Source: Chloroflexi bacterium TSY (GTDB lineage Bacteria; Chloroflexota; Anaerolineae; Caldilineales; Caldilineaceae). Taken from it: a stretch of 64,000 nt of DNA. Location: assembly GCA_019217005.1 (NCBI GenBank), contig JAHBNG010000031.1:62001-126000 (forward strand), written 5' to 3'. Under the pieces are notes generated by a model. The model was given only the letters and a program-made list of their open reading frames with translations, made no database searches and was not told where the DNA came from. Below are positions 27,502 to 36,198 of the stretch, piece after piece. The translations under genes were made by a program, and so were the position numbers. How positions within the stretch are numbered: the stretch's first letter is position 1; each line of letters starts with the position of its first letter.

Positions 27502-28398
27502 ATGAAATCTTTATCTGATTGTCGAGTCGCCGTTGTCGGACTGGGGCTGATGGGTGCCAGTCTTTGTCTCGATCTGACCCAAAATCAACTTTGTCGAGAA
27601 GTGCGTGGGATTGCGCGCCGCACAGAAACAGTTCTTCAAGCATTTTTTGCCGAGGCTGTTGATCTAGCAACCGATGATATTCACACGGGAATTCTGGGGG
27701 CGGATATTGTTATCTTGGCGACGCCTGTTAGAACTATCGTTTCAATGCTGCACGAGTTAGGACCATTATTGTGGCCAGGAACTCTCATCATGGATATGGG
27801 GAGCACCAAATCCGAAATCTGTGCAGTGATGGATGAGTTACCTGCAGGCGTTCAGCCTATCGGCGGTCATCCTATGACGGGAAAAGAGATGTCTGGTTTT
27901 GTTGCCGCTGAACCCGACCTGTATCGGAATGCAACCTGGGTGCTTTCACCGTTGGAACGGACAAGTCCTGCTTCTGTGGATCTGGCAATAGAGCTTGTGG
28001 AAGCGGTTCATGCTTGCCCAGTAGTCTTGCCTGCTCAACGCCACGATCGATTGGTAGCTAGTATTAGTCACTTACCGTTTTTGCTGGCATCAGCTCTTGT
28101 GCATGCTGTCTCTAATGTTGGTTGCGACGATCCCGTTGTTTGGGAGCTTGCTGCGGGCGGTTTTCGCGACACCAGCCGCGTCGCAGCAAGTGATACCCGC
28201 ATGTTTATGGATATTTTGATGACGAATCGATCGGCGGTGCTGGAACAACTGGATTGTTTTAATGCGCAGGTAGCTGAACTGCAAAATCTTTTGTCTGATT
28301 CAAATGAAAGTGCCCTGAGACAAAAATTGATACAATCACAAACGGAGCGGGCGGATTGGGGGACACGCCTAGCGGGAAATGGACACTCTATAAAGTGA
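27502..28398 (+). CDS. tyrA: Prephenate dehydrogenase
   Basis: 298 residues. Oxidatively decarboxylates prephenate (or arogenate) for Tyr synthesis. The Rossmann motif VVGLGLMGASL is at residue 10, followed by DMGSTKSEI, GGHPMTGKEMSG (catalytic His region) and SHLPFLLASAL. No ACT domain follows, so feedback control would lie elsewhere. It starts 26 bp after aroF. Confidence 0.94.
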   Translation: MKSLSDCRVAVVGLGLMGASLCLDLTQNQLCREVRGIARRTETVLQAFFAEAVDLATDDIHTGILGADIVILATPVRTIVSMLHELGPLLWPGTLIMDMGSTKSEICAVMDELPAGVQPIGGHPMTGKEMSGFVAAEPDLYRNATWVLSPLERTSPASVDLAIELVEAVHACPVVLPAQRHDRLVASISHLPFLLASALVHAVSNVGCDDPVVWELAAGGFRDTSRVAASDTRMFMDILMTNRSAVLEQLDCFNAQVAELQNLLSDSNESALRQKLIQSQTERADWGTRLAGNGHSIK

Positions 28399-28553
28399 TT
28401 CTCATAGAGTAACATGATTACTCGGGTTCTATATGCCACTTTGGAACATATTTATACTCTAAGACTTGTCCAGATTGGCCTATACCAAAAGGTTAAAATA
28501 ACAGAATAGTCAACGATCAACGATGGCTATTGACCATTTTATTGGAAAACACA

Positions 28554-29864
28554 ATGACCCACTTAAAAATTAAATCCAATCACCCGCTCACTGGCCAATG
28601 CCGCGTCCCCGGCGATAAATCGATTAGCCACCGCTCCGTTATGTTTGGCAGCATTGCCGAAGGCGAAACCCGCGTACAAAATTTTCTTGATGGTGGCGAC
28701 TGTCGTTCGACCGTTGAGATCATGCGTAATCTAGGTGTTCAGATTGACGAAATATCGCCGACTGAATTGATTGTACACGGTCGGGGCATCGATGGACTAA
28801 CGGAGCCGAATGGTGTTCTCGATTGCGGCAATTCTGGCACAACTGTTCGACTTCTTACTGGCTTACTTGCTGGACAACGATTCACGAGCTTTATCAATGG
28901 AACCGAGCAGATCCGTAGACGACCCATGGGACGAATTGTGCGTCCACTTCGCATGATGGGTGCGTCCATTATTGGGCGACAGGATGGAAATTATGCACCT
29001 TTAGGCATCGAACAGCGAGAGCTACGCAGCATCGAGTATGATATGCCGGTGGCAAGTGCTCAGGTCAAAAGCTGTGTCTTATTAGCAGGTCTCTATGCAA
29101 ATGGGCTCACTGTTGTACGCGAACCCGGTCCGACCCGCGATCATACAGAGCGAATGTTGCTTTCTATGGGTGCTCCGATTCAGCGTTGGGGCAATGCAAT
29201 TCACTGCGAGCGACCGAAAAATCCATTGACTCCCCTCGATATCACAGTACCGGGAGATATCTCTTCTGCTGCCTTTTTGCTTGTTGCGGGTACGGTCGTG
29301 CCGGACAGCCGAATGACCATTGCCGATGTGGGTGTAAATCCAACCCGCAGTGGTATTGTGGATGCGTTGGTCGAAATGGGCGCCTCAATTGAATTTCAGA
29401 ATGAGCGGGAAGACGGTGGTGAACCTGTCGCCGATCTGGAAGTGCGTTTCAGTAATTTGCAAGCCGCAAGATTTGGCGGTGAGCAGATTGTCACGATGAT
29501 CGATGAGCTGCCGGTTCTGGCCGTGGCAGCGACGCAAGCCACTGGCACAACCGTTGTCAGAGATGCGGCTGAACTGCGCGTCAAGGAGACCGACCGCATT
29601 GCCTCTACCGTAAGCGAACTACGCAAAATGGGTGCTCAGATCGAGCCAACGGAAGATGGTTTTATCGTAGATGGACCAACAAAGCTGCGCGGCGCGCCAG
29701 TAGAGAGTCATGGCGATCATCGGATGGCGATGGCAATGACGATTGCGGGACTGGTTGCCGAAGGGACTTCAACAGTTTATGAAGCCGAGTTGACGGCAGA
29801 TAGTTTTCCTGGCTATGAGTCGATGCTTCAGATTCTAGGAGCGGACATTGAGTTGCAAGAATAA
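28554..29864 (+). CDS. aroA: 3-phosphoshikimate 1-carboxyvinyltransferase (EPSP synthase)
   Basis: 436 residues. Sixth shikimate step, adding enolpyruvate from PEP. Motifs RVPGDKSISHRSVMFG, LDCGNSGTTVRLLTG, RRRPMGRIVRPL and VKETDRIAS are in place; RPMGR resembles the class II (CP4-like) enzymes. The ATG at 28554 fits the family start; a TTG at 28530 is the upstream limit. The ribosome site is weak. The kinase gene follows after 2 bp. Confidence 0.95.
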   Translation: MTHLKIKSNHPLTGQCRVPGDKSISHRSVMFGSIAEGETRVQNFLDGGDCRSTVEIMRNLGVQIDEISPTELIVHGRGIDGLTEPNGVLDCGNSGTTVRLLTGLLAGQRFTSFINGTEQIRRRPMGRIVRPLRMMGASIIGRQDGNYAPLGIEQRELRSIEYDMPVASAQVKSCVLLAGLYANGLTVVREPGPTRDHTERMLLSMGAPIQRWGNAIHCERPKNPLTPLDITVPGDISSAAFLLVAGTVVPDSRMTIADVGVNPTRSGIVDALVEMGASIEFQNEREDGGEPVADLEVRFSNLQAARFGGEQIVTMIDELPVLAVAATQATGTTVVRDAAELRVKETDRIASTVSELRKMGAQIEPTEDGFIVDGPTKLRGAPVESHGDHRMAMAMTIAGLVAEGTSTVYEAELTADSFPGYESMLQILGADIELQE

Positions 29865-29866
29865 CA

Positions 29867-30838
29867 ATGTCCCGACTTCCTTCAACGGAAACAATCAAGC
29901 AGATTGCAGATCTGGTCACAAACACGTCCAATTGCTGCGTCAAATTCATTGGCCAAGGCGCCACGAGTGCAGCATGGCGTGTAGACGCAAAGACTGAAGC
30001 GCTGATCATACGGATGATTCTCCGTGGGACAAATCGGCCAGTTACATATCGCTCTGAATTTACAATTCTGCAACTGTTGCATAGTCAAGGGGCCTACGTT
30101 CCGGAACCGTTGTTAAACAGCCTAGACGATCGCTCACAACCGATTGTAGATATAACAGAACCGTGGGCAATCACACGCGTACTGCCTGGACAAGCACTAC
30201 AAAAAGAGGCGATGTCCCATTCTGTCGCCAATAGTTTAGGAACTTTCTTAGCGCATCTTCACGGCATTCCCGTTCAAGGGTATGGTCGTTTGCAAGAAGA
30301 TGAGAGCCGAATTTGTGGTCAACAGACCGATGCGTTGTCGGGTATTCTTGCTAGATGGTGTTGGGGGCAATTGTGGCCTTTTGATCAATCGTCACTTCAT
30401 GATCATCCGTTTGCCAAGATGGATCCCGCATTGATTCCCAAATTGCAAATGGTTCAGGCCGAGCTTTTGGAGTTGGCCAGCTCAGAAAATGCCGTCCTGC
30501 TGCATGCCGATCTACACGGAGAGCATATTTTTCAGGAGAACAGCGAGCTGACTGGCGTCATCGATTTTGGTGCAGCGGCCATCGGTCTGCCGGCGTGGGA
30601 CTTTGCCATTTTAGCGCACTATCATGGATGGGCTGCAGTGCAACAGGTTCTCATGGAATACGATGGATCAGTTCTACGTCAGAAGGCGTTCGTACATCAA
30701 GTACAGGAATTGGCGATTGTGATCGGGCTGTACAAGCTAGAGCGAGCTGTCAAAGCAGATGCATCCAAACAAAAAGTGGAGCGAATACGAAAATTTGTCT
30801 GTCAAACAATAGGCGGTGGCATCCCAAATTGTGTGTAA
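29867..30838 (+). CDS. APH-family phosphotransferase (small-molecule kinase)
   Basis: 323 residues of the aminoglycoside-phosphotransferase fold. Catalytic loop LLHADLHGEHIF and metal motif VIDFGAAA are visible, with AWRVDAKTEALIIR near the N-terminus as the nucleotide-binding region. Substrate unknown; could be an antibiotic, choline, homoserine or an aromatic precursor. It starts 2 bp after aroA, so it is co-translated with it. Its last codons (IPNCV) and TAA lie inside the palindrome at 30815, so its native C-terminus was probably replaced. Confidence 0.8.
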   Translation: MSRLPSTETIKQIADLVTNTSNCCVKFIGQGATSAAWRVDAKTEALIIRMILRGTNRPVTYRSEFTILQLLHSQGAYVPEPLLNSLDDRSQPIVDITEPWAITRVLPGQALQKEAMSHSVANSLGTFLAHLHGIPVQGYGRLQEDESRICGQQTDALSGILARWCWGQLWPFDQSSLHDHPFAKMDPALIPKLQMVQAELLELASSENAVLLHADLHGEHIFQENSELTGVIDFGAAAIGLPAWDFAILAHYHGWAAVQQVLMEYDGSVLRQKAFVHQVQELAIVIGLYKLERAVKADASKQKVERIRKFVCQTIGGGIPNCV

Positions 30839-30894
30839 ATTCGCTTTCTCTCTGAGAGGTCAATTCATTCTTACACAATTTGTGTGATACCACC
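30815..30894. repeat. Type B ~80-bp palindrome (B1)
   Basis: Ends GGTGGCATCCCAAATTGTGT and ACACAATTTGTGTGATACCACC, centre CTTTCTCTCTGAGAGG. It ends 18 bp before the methyltransferase ATG and overlaps the 3' end of the kinase gene. Related to B2 at 40921. Confidence 0.85.
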
Positions 30895-30912
30895 CAATTA
30901 GTAAGGTACTCA

Positions 30913-31653
30913 ATGAATAGTCGATCAATTCTGGCCTATAATAGTGACCAGCAGGCGCAGAACTACAACTCTCGGCGTGGCTTCGACCCTGCACGGAAGG
31001 AACGGATGCTAAACAGTGCGCTACGATTACTAATCGATTTAGCACCAACTGACTCAACCTTGCTCGAACTTGGTGCCGGCACCGGACTATTCACCCAGAA
31101 GATCGTTGACTCAACTCATTTTTCTCGCATTCATGTCACGGATGGGGCTTCTTCAATGCTCTCAATTGCGCAAGAGCAACTGACCTCTTGTCATACACAG
31201 CTTACATTTGAGCTTCTCGACTTTGCTGGGTCCGGTTGGTCCGCTCGATGTCACAATGTTCATTTTGATGCCGTAACGAGCTCCATGGCCATACATCATG
31301 TGGCTGACAAACAGAGGCTCTTCGATGAAGTTTTTCATCTATTGAGCGATGGAGGTATCTTTGTTATTGCTGATCACATCTCTGGTTCCTCTGAACTGTT
31401 TGATAAAGTGATTCAGCACGAGCGTGGTCGCACAAAATTGGCTGCCAATGGTCTAGAACAACCTGATTCTGCTGCAATGATTTCGTTTATTGCGTCTGAC
31501 CTACGTAAACAAGCGGCGGAAGGGAACCGTTGCGAGTCGCTCACTCAATATCTCCACTATCTTTCATCGGCTGGTTTCCAACACGTGGATTGTCTCTGGC
31601 GCGACAGTTGGTTGGCAGTCATTGTCGCCATCAAGAAAGGAACAATCTCTTGA
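30913..31653 (+). CDS. Class I SAM-dependent methyltransferase
   Basis: 246 residues. SAM-binding motif I LLELGAGTGLFTQ near residue 52, then HVTDGASSMLSIA and AVTSSMAIHHV, typical of small-molecule methyltransferases of the UbiE/Trm type. The start at 30913 avoids an upstream extension that runs into the palindrome. Its TGA overlaps the aroE TTG start (TTGA), so the two are translationally coupled. Substrate unknown. Confidence 0.82.
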   Translation: MNSRSILAYNSDQQAQNYNSRRGFDPARKERMLNSALRLLIDLAPTDSTLLELGAGTGLFTQKIVDSTHFSRIHVTDGASSMLSIAQEQLTSCHTQLTFELLDFAGSGWSARCHNVHFDAVTSSMAIHHVADKQRLFDEVFHLLSDGGIFVIADHISGSSELFDKVIQHERGRTKLAANGLEQPDSAAMISFIASDLRKQAAEGNRCESLTQYLHYLSSAGFQHVDCLWRDSWLAVIVAIKKGTIS

Positions 31654-32558
31654 CATCATCCTCATTAATTTCAGGCAAAACACAAATGGTCGGCTTGATT
31701 GGCTACCCCGTCAGCCACAGCATCAGCCCCCCCATGCACAACGCAGCATTCTCAGACCTGGGCTTAGATTGGTGCTATATACCGCTACCGGTTCCAATTG
31801 AGCCACGGGAGCGAATCGCCGAAGCAGTCCGTGGTGTGCGTGCACTGGGGTTGGCGGGGTGCAATGTGACGGTGCCGCACAAGCAAGCAGTCATGCCGCA
31901 TTTAGACAAATTGACTCAAGCGGCAGAGGCCATCGGTGCTGTCAACACCATCCGCGTTGAAGATGATGGCTCGCTTCTGGGCGACAACACAGATGCACCG
32001 GGGTTTGTGCGCGACATCGAATCACACGGGGTTGAACTGCGCGGAAAATGGACGCTTGTTCTGGGAGCCGGTGGCTCCTCCCGCGCGATTGTCTATGGTC
32101 TGGCGAATGCTGGTTGCGTGGAGATTGCCATCGCCAATCGTACGGTCTCAAAGGCCCACCAATTAGCTACTGAGATGCAGGTTTATTTTGACGGTTGTTC
32201 GATCTCAGGCCATGCCATGTCGGGCGATCTTGCGGCACTCGCACAGAAAACAGATCTAATTGTCAACTGTACTTCGCTAGGTATGACGCCCAATGTGGAT
32301 GCGATGGCTTGGGATCCAACCGTACATTTTCGCTCCGACCAGATTGTCTACGATCTCGTCTACAATCCGCCACAGACTCGCATCTTGCAGAAAGCAGAAC
32401 AAGATGGGGCGCAAGCAATTGGTGGACTTGGCATGTTGGTCTGGCAAGGGGCCATTGCCTTTGAGATATGGACGGGACAATTTCCATCTGTGGTTCTCAT
32501 GACGGAGGCCGTGACGCGCGCTTTCTCTGACAAACCCACAGCAGGAGAGGAATCATGA
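31650..32558 (+). CDS. aroE: Shikimate dehydrogenase
   Basis: 302 residues. NADP-dependent reduction of 3-dehydroshikimate. Motifs VGLIGYPVSHSISP, GCNVTVPHK (catalytic Lys near residue 78), GDNTDAPGF (partner Asp) and the NADP loop VLGAGGSSRAIVYG. The TTG at 31650 is preferred because it overlaps the previous stop, has AAAGGA about 9 bases upstream and gives a usual-length N-terminus; the ATG at 31686 is the alternative. Its TGA overlaps the pheS ATG. Confidence 0.94.
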   Translation: MTSSSLISGKTQMVGLIGYPVSHSISPPMHNAAFSDLGLDWCYIPLPVPIEPRERIAEAVRGVRALGLAGCNVTVPHKQAVMPHLDKLTQAAEAIGAVNTIRVEDDGSLLGDNTDAPGFVRDIESHGVELRGKWTLVLGAGGSSRAIVYGLANAGCVEIAIANRTVSKAHQLATEMQVYFDGCSISGHAMSGDLAALAQKTDLIVNCTSLGMTPNVDAMAWDPTVHFRSDQIVYDLVYNPPQTRILQKAEQDGAQAIGGLGMLVWQGAIAFEIWTGQFPSVVLMTEAVTRAFSDKPTAGEES

Positions 32559-34111
32559 CTGTATCGCAAAGCAAGGAGCGTTCCGCAGTGTCGACAATCT
32601 TGAGCCCACACGAGGCGGCCGTGATTCGAGCGCTCCAAGCAGAGACGGAGGGTGCCACGCTTATAGAGATCGCCGAATGGAGCGACATCGAGGTCGCTCA
32701 GGCTCGTTCTGCGGTGGAGCGGTTGAAGCTAAAGAGTGCGCTCGAGCAGACAAACGAGCAGGTAGTTGCTCATGTGACACTCACCGAATTTGGCGATGAG
32801 TGCGCAACACTCGGTCTGCCAGAGTTGCGGCTGCTGCGTATGCTGAACGAAGAGGGACCGCTCTCCATTCGGGCGCTCCAACAGCGGGAGGATCTCTCAC
32901 CAGCAGAGGTAGGTGCAGCGTTCGGGGCACTCAAACAGGCCGGAGCACTCAAGCTCGTAGATGGAATAGTGCATCCTGTGCAGGACGAGAACGATGCACG
33001 CGCTGTCACTGCACTAGATGCCCGTCAACGCCTGGTAAAAAGAGTCCAGACAGATGGGACTCTAGAACGTACTGCCCTAACGCTCGAAGAACAAAAGTGG
33101 TTACTCGAACGCCGGTTACGCAACCTCTTTCGACTGCGTGAATCAAAAGTACGTAGCTATCGACTCACTGAAAGAGGACATACACTGCTCCCAACAGCAT
33201 TAGAAAGCGCAGATGAACTGGTTCGTCTAACACCTGCTATGCTTCAGAACGGATCGTGGCGGGAACGCCGATTTCGACAATTTAATATTGGACTGCCACC
33301 TCGCCTCGTTGGAGGTAGCCGCAATCCCTATCGACGCTTTCTCGATCGAACCAAGCAGACGCTTCTTGCACTGGGTTTCGAGGAGATGCGCGGCTCTCTG
33401 GTCGAGAATGAGTTCTGGGACATGGACGCGCTCTTTATGCCTCAATTCCACCCGGCGCGTGAGATTCACGACGTCTATTTTGTACAGTCGCCTACCCATG
33501 GTCGGGAGATCCTTGAACCTTATCTTTCCAATGTGGCCAAAGCTCATGCAGGAAGCTCTGATTATGACTCTCGCGGCTGGGGATATCTCTTTGATAAGAA
33601 GCGTACCCACCGACTTATCTTGCGCAGCCAAGGCACGGCGCTCTCTGCACGTCAGTTGATCAAGCAGCCGAATATTCCAGGCAAGTACTTTTCCATGGCG
33701 CGTTGCTTCCGCTATGACGCAGTCGATGCCACCCACGCACCGGATTTCATTCAGATCGAGGGGATCGTCCTCTCGGAGCAGATCACGCTGCGCCACTTAT
33801 TGGGAATGCTTCAACTCTTTGCGTACGAGGTGGCCCAAGCCGAGGAGGTCCGCGCCGTACCCGCTTACTTTCCCTTCACTGAACCCTCAGTCGAGATGCA
33901 CATGCGTCATCCTACGCTTGGCTGGATCGAGTTGGGCGGCGCAGGTATCTTCCGCCCAGAAGTGACGGGACCCCTAGAAATCGACGTACCGGTGATTGCG
34001 TGGGGATTGGGGCTGGACCGGATGGCGATGACTGCCTTGGGTTTCAACGACATCCGCCACCTTTTTACCAATAATTTGGTGAATGGGCTTGGCGATCTGC
34101 GAGTCTATTAA
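32555..34111 (+). CDS. pheS: Phenylalanyl-tRNA synthetase alpha subunit, archaeal/eukaryal type
   Basis: 518 residues, against about 340 in ordinary bacterial PheS. The N-terminal 230 residues carry winged-helix-like DNA/RNA-binding modules (ALQAETEGATLIEIAEW, LRMLNEEGPLSIRAL) as in archaeal and eukaryal PheS. The class II catalytic core has FEEMRGSLVENEFWDMDALFMPQ, HPAREIHDVYF, CFRYDAVDATHAPDFIQIEG and GLGLDRMAM. Overlaps aroE by 4 bases (ATGA). Acts in the cytosol as a heterotetramer with PheT. Confidence 0.92.
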   Translation: MTVSQSKERSAVSTILSPHEAAVIRALQAETEGATLIEIAEWSDIEVAQARSAVERLKLKSALEQTNEQVVAHVTLTEFGDECATLGLPELRLLRMLNEEGPLSIRALQQREDLSPAEVGAAFGALKQAGALKLVDGIVHPVQDENDARAVTALDARQRLVKRVQTDGTLERTALTLEEQKWLLERRLRNLFRLRESKVRSYRLTERGHTLLPTALESADELVRLTPAMLQNGSWRERRFRQFNIGLPPRLVGGSRNPYRRFLDRTKQTLLALGFEEMRGSLVENEFWDMDALFMPQFHPAREIHDVYFVQSPTHGREILEPYLSNVAKAHAGSSDYDSRGWGYLFDKKRTHRLILRSQGTALSARQLIKQPNIPGKYFSMARCFRYDAVDATHAPDFIQIEGIVLSEQITLRHLLGMLQLFAYEVAQAEEVRAVPAYFPFTEPSVEMHMRHPTLGWIELGGAGIFRPEVTGPLEIDVPVIAWGLGLDRMAMTALGFNDIRHLFTNNLVNGLGDLRVY

Positions 34112-34181
34112 ACTGAACGCAGATTTGAGAGTCTCAGCATTGTTTTGGTCAAGATGGCATTGTCTCATCGTTTGTGACGCT

Positions 34182-34202
34182 GAACAAACAAGCTGTTTGT
34201 TC
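34182..34202. other. Stem-loop between pheS and pheT
   Basis: GAACAAAC-AAGCT-GTTTGTTC, a perfect 8-bp stem 26 bp before the pheT ATG. There is no strong T-tract. It may tune PheT translation or mRNA stability. Confidence 0.45.
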
Positions 34203-34228
34203 TACAATAGGAATTTGGAGTAAACCGA

Positions 34229-36106
34229 ATGCCAACCATTACGGTTCAACGCCAGGATCTCTATCGACTGGCTGGGTTAGAGATTGACTATCCATTGGCT
34301 GCGCTGGACGAGAAGTTGATGTTGGTCAAGGGCGAGTTGAATAGCCGCACACATGACGGTATCGACCTGCGTAGGACAGATGGCACTTGGCAAGTCGATA
34401 GCGATAACTACAAGTTGCGCATTGAGCTAGCCGACACCAATCGTCCCGATCTCTGGTCGGTGGAAGGAATCGCTCGCCATCTCCGCGATCACGCACGTGG
34501 ACATGGTGAACGATATGTTTTTGCGCCTTCCACGTCGATTTCTGATAGTGAGCCGAAGAGAGACGACCGACAGTTCGAGATCCGTGTGGATCCGCAAATG
34601 GAGGCGATTCGACCTTATGTGGGTGGCTTTCTTGCACAGGGCGGGGTCATGGATGAGGCGACTCTATTGGCCATCATCGAGGCACAGGAGACGTTGACCG
34701 CCAACTTTGGTCGACATCGCCGCGCTGTCTCGATTGGCCTCTATGATGGAGAAACGCTGGCATGGCCAATTCGCTATACTGCCGTCGGATTTGATGAGAT
34801 GCGTTTTGTGCCGCTGCCGCCAGTGAGTGAAGGTGAGAACGAGAACGAGGCATGGCCGATGGATCTTGCCATGACGCCGCGTGAGATATTGGAACAGCAC
34901 CCGACGGGACGCGAGTATGCAACCATCCTGGCCGATGTGGCTCAGGCACCAATGCTCTTTGATGCAAACGATGAAGTACTCTCCTTCCCACCAATTATCA
35001 ATAGTGCTTACTTAGGACGAGTCACCGTGGGTATGCGTGCGATCTTTGTAGAAGCAACCGGTCTGGACCAGGATCAGTGTCTGCTTGTGCTCAATATCTT
35101 GGCCGCGAATTTTCAGGATCGAGGATGGACAATCAGACCTGTAACGAGCAACTACCCCTACGGGACACCACGCGGATGTAATGTTCATGCTCCGTTCAAC
35201 CTGTCACAGCAGCAGCAAGTTTGCCTGAGTAATTTCGTGCGCTCCCTTGGCGAACTGACCACTGAAGATGAGGTGATGGCTTCATTACACGCGTATGGGG
35301 TTGATTGCTCGATCATCAGCTCTGGATCGGAGAGTGGTGACCCAAAGGAGACAATTCTTCTTGCAACTGCTCCTCCCTATCGTCAAGATTATCTCCACGC
35401 CGTAGATGTGATCGAGGATTATGCCATCAGCCGAGGGTACGATAGCTTGACACCATTGCTACCAACTGATTTTACTGTCGGGAAGCTCGATCCAATGACC
35501 GAATTGGAGGATCTTGTGCGAGATTTGCTGATCGGTTTCGGCTTCGAGGAGGCGGTCTGCAATATTCTGACGAGTCACCAGGTCATTCGGATGCAGATGG
35601 ACCTGCCGGAGGATGAGGCTCAGCCTTCCACATATGGAGGTTTTCATGGCGGTTTGAGCGTCTCTATTCAGAACATAATGAGCCGCAACTATGCAACATT
35701 GCGCGATTGGGTGATCCCTTCGCTGCTTGAGATTGAATCCCATTCTACTGCAACACTTTATCCGCATCGAATCTTTGAAGTAGGCGAAGTGGCTGTCTAC
35801 GAACCAGATGAGAATCTTGGCTCACGAACGGAATCGCGCGCGGCGGGGATCAATGCTGATGAGGGGGTAAACTTTGACACAACCCAGTCGGTTATCTACG
35901 CGCTGCTCCAGAGTCTGGAATTGCCTTTTGTGGTTCAACCATGGCAGCATCCTTCTTTCATTCCCGGACGCGTGGCTAGACTGACGGGAAAAGACGGGCA
36001 ACCCATTGGCTTTTTGGGTGAACTTTCTCCACAGGTGTTGACGAATTGGGGAATCCGTGTGCCGATTTCTGCGTTCGAAATAACCGTCAATGCCCTTCAC
36101 CATTAG
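34229..36106 (+). CDS. pheT: Phenylalanyl-tRNA synthetase beta subunit, archaeal/eukaryal type
   Basis: 625 residues, compared with about 800 in ordinary bacteria and 550-600 in archaea and eukaryotes. It lacks the N-terminal EMAP-like and C-terminal anticodon (FDX-ACB) domains of bacterial PheT. Recognised by VQRQDLYRLAG, ADTNRPDLWSVEGIARHLRD, FPPIINSAYLG, YRQDYLHAVDVIEDYAI and RIFEVGEVAVY. Starts 117 bp after pheS and ends 92 bp before an IS. Forms the tetramer with PheS. Confidence 0.92.
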   Translation: MPTITVQRQDLYRLAGLEIDYPLAALDEKLMLVKGELNSRTHDGIDLRRTDGTWQVDSDNYKLRIELADTNRPDLWSVEGIARHLRDHARGHGERYVFAPSTSISDSEPKRDDRQFEIRVDPQMEAIRPYVGGFLAQGGVMDEATLLAIIEAQETLTANFGRHRRAVSIGLYDGETLAWPIRYTAVGFDEMRFVPLPPVSEGENENEAWPMDLAMTPREILEQHPTGREYATILADVAQAPMLFDANDEVLSFPPIINSAYLGRVTVGMRAIFVEATGLDQDQCLLVLNILAANFQDRGWTIRPVTSNYPYGTPRGCNVHAPFNLSQQQQVCLSNFVRSLGELTTEDEVMASLHAYGVDCSIISSGSESGDPKETILLATAPPYRQDYLHAVDVIEDYAISRGYDSLTPLLPTDFTVGKLDPMTELEDLVRDLLIGFGFEEAVCNILTSHQVIRMQMDLPEDEAQPSTYGGFHGGLSVSIQNIMSRNYATLRDWVIPSLLEIESHSTATLYPHRIFEVGEVAVYEPDENLGSRTESRAAGINADEGVNFDTTQSVIYALLQSLELPFVVQPWQHPSFIPGRVARLTGKDGQPIGFLGELSPQVLTNWGIRVPISAFEITVNALHH

Positions 36107-36198
36107 TTATGTCCAAAGCCACTGGGTATGGATAATATGATCTTGACAAAAACTTCCTTCCACATCTAAGATTACATCTAAATGCAATCCTAATGTAA

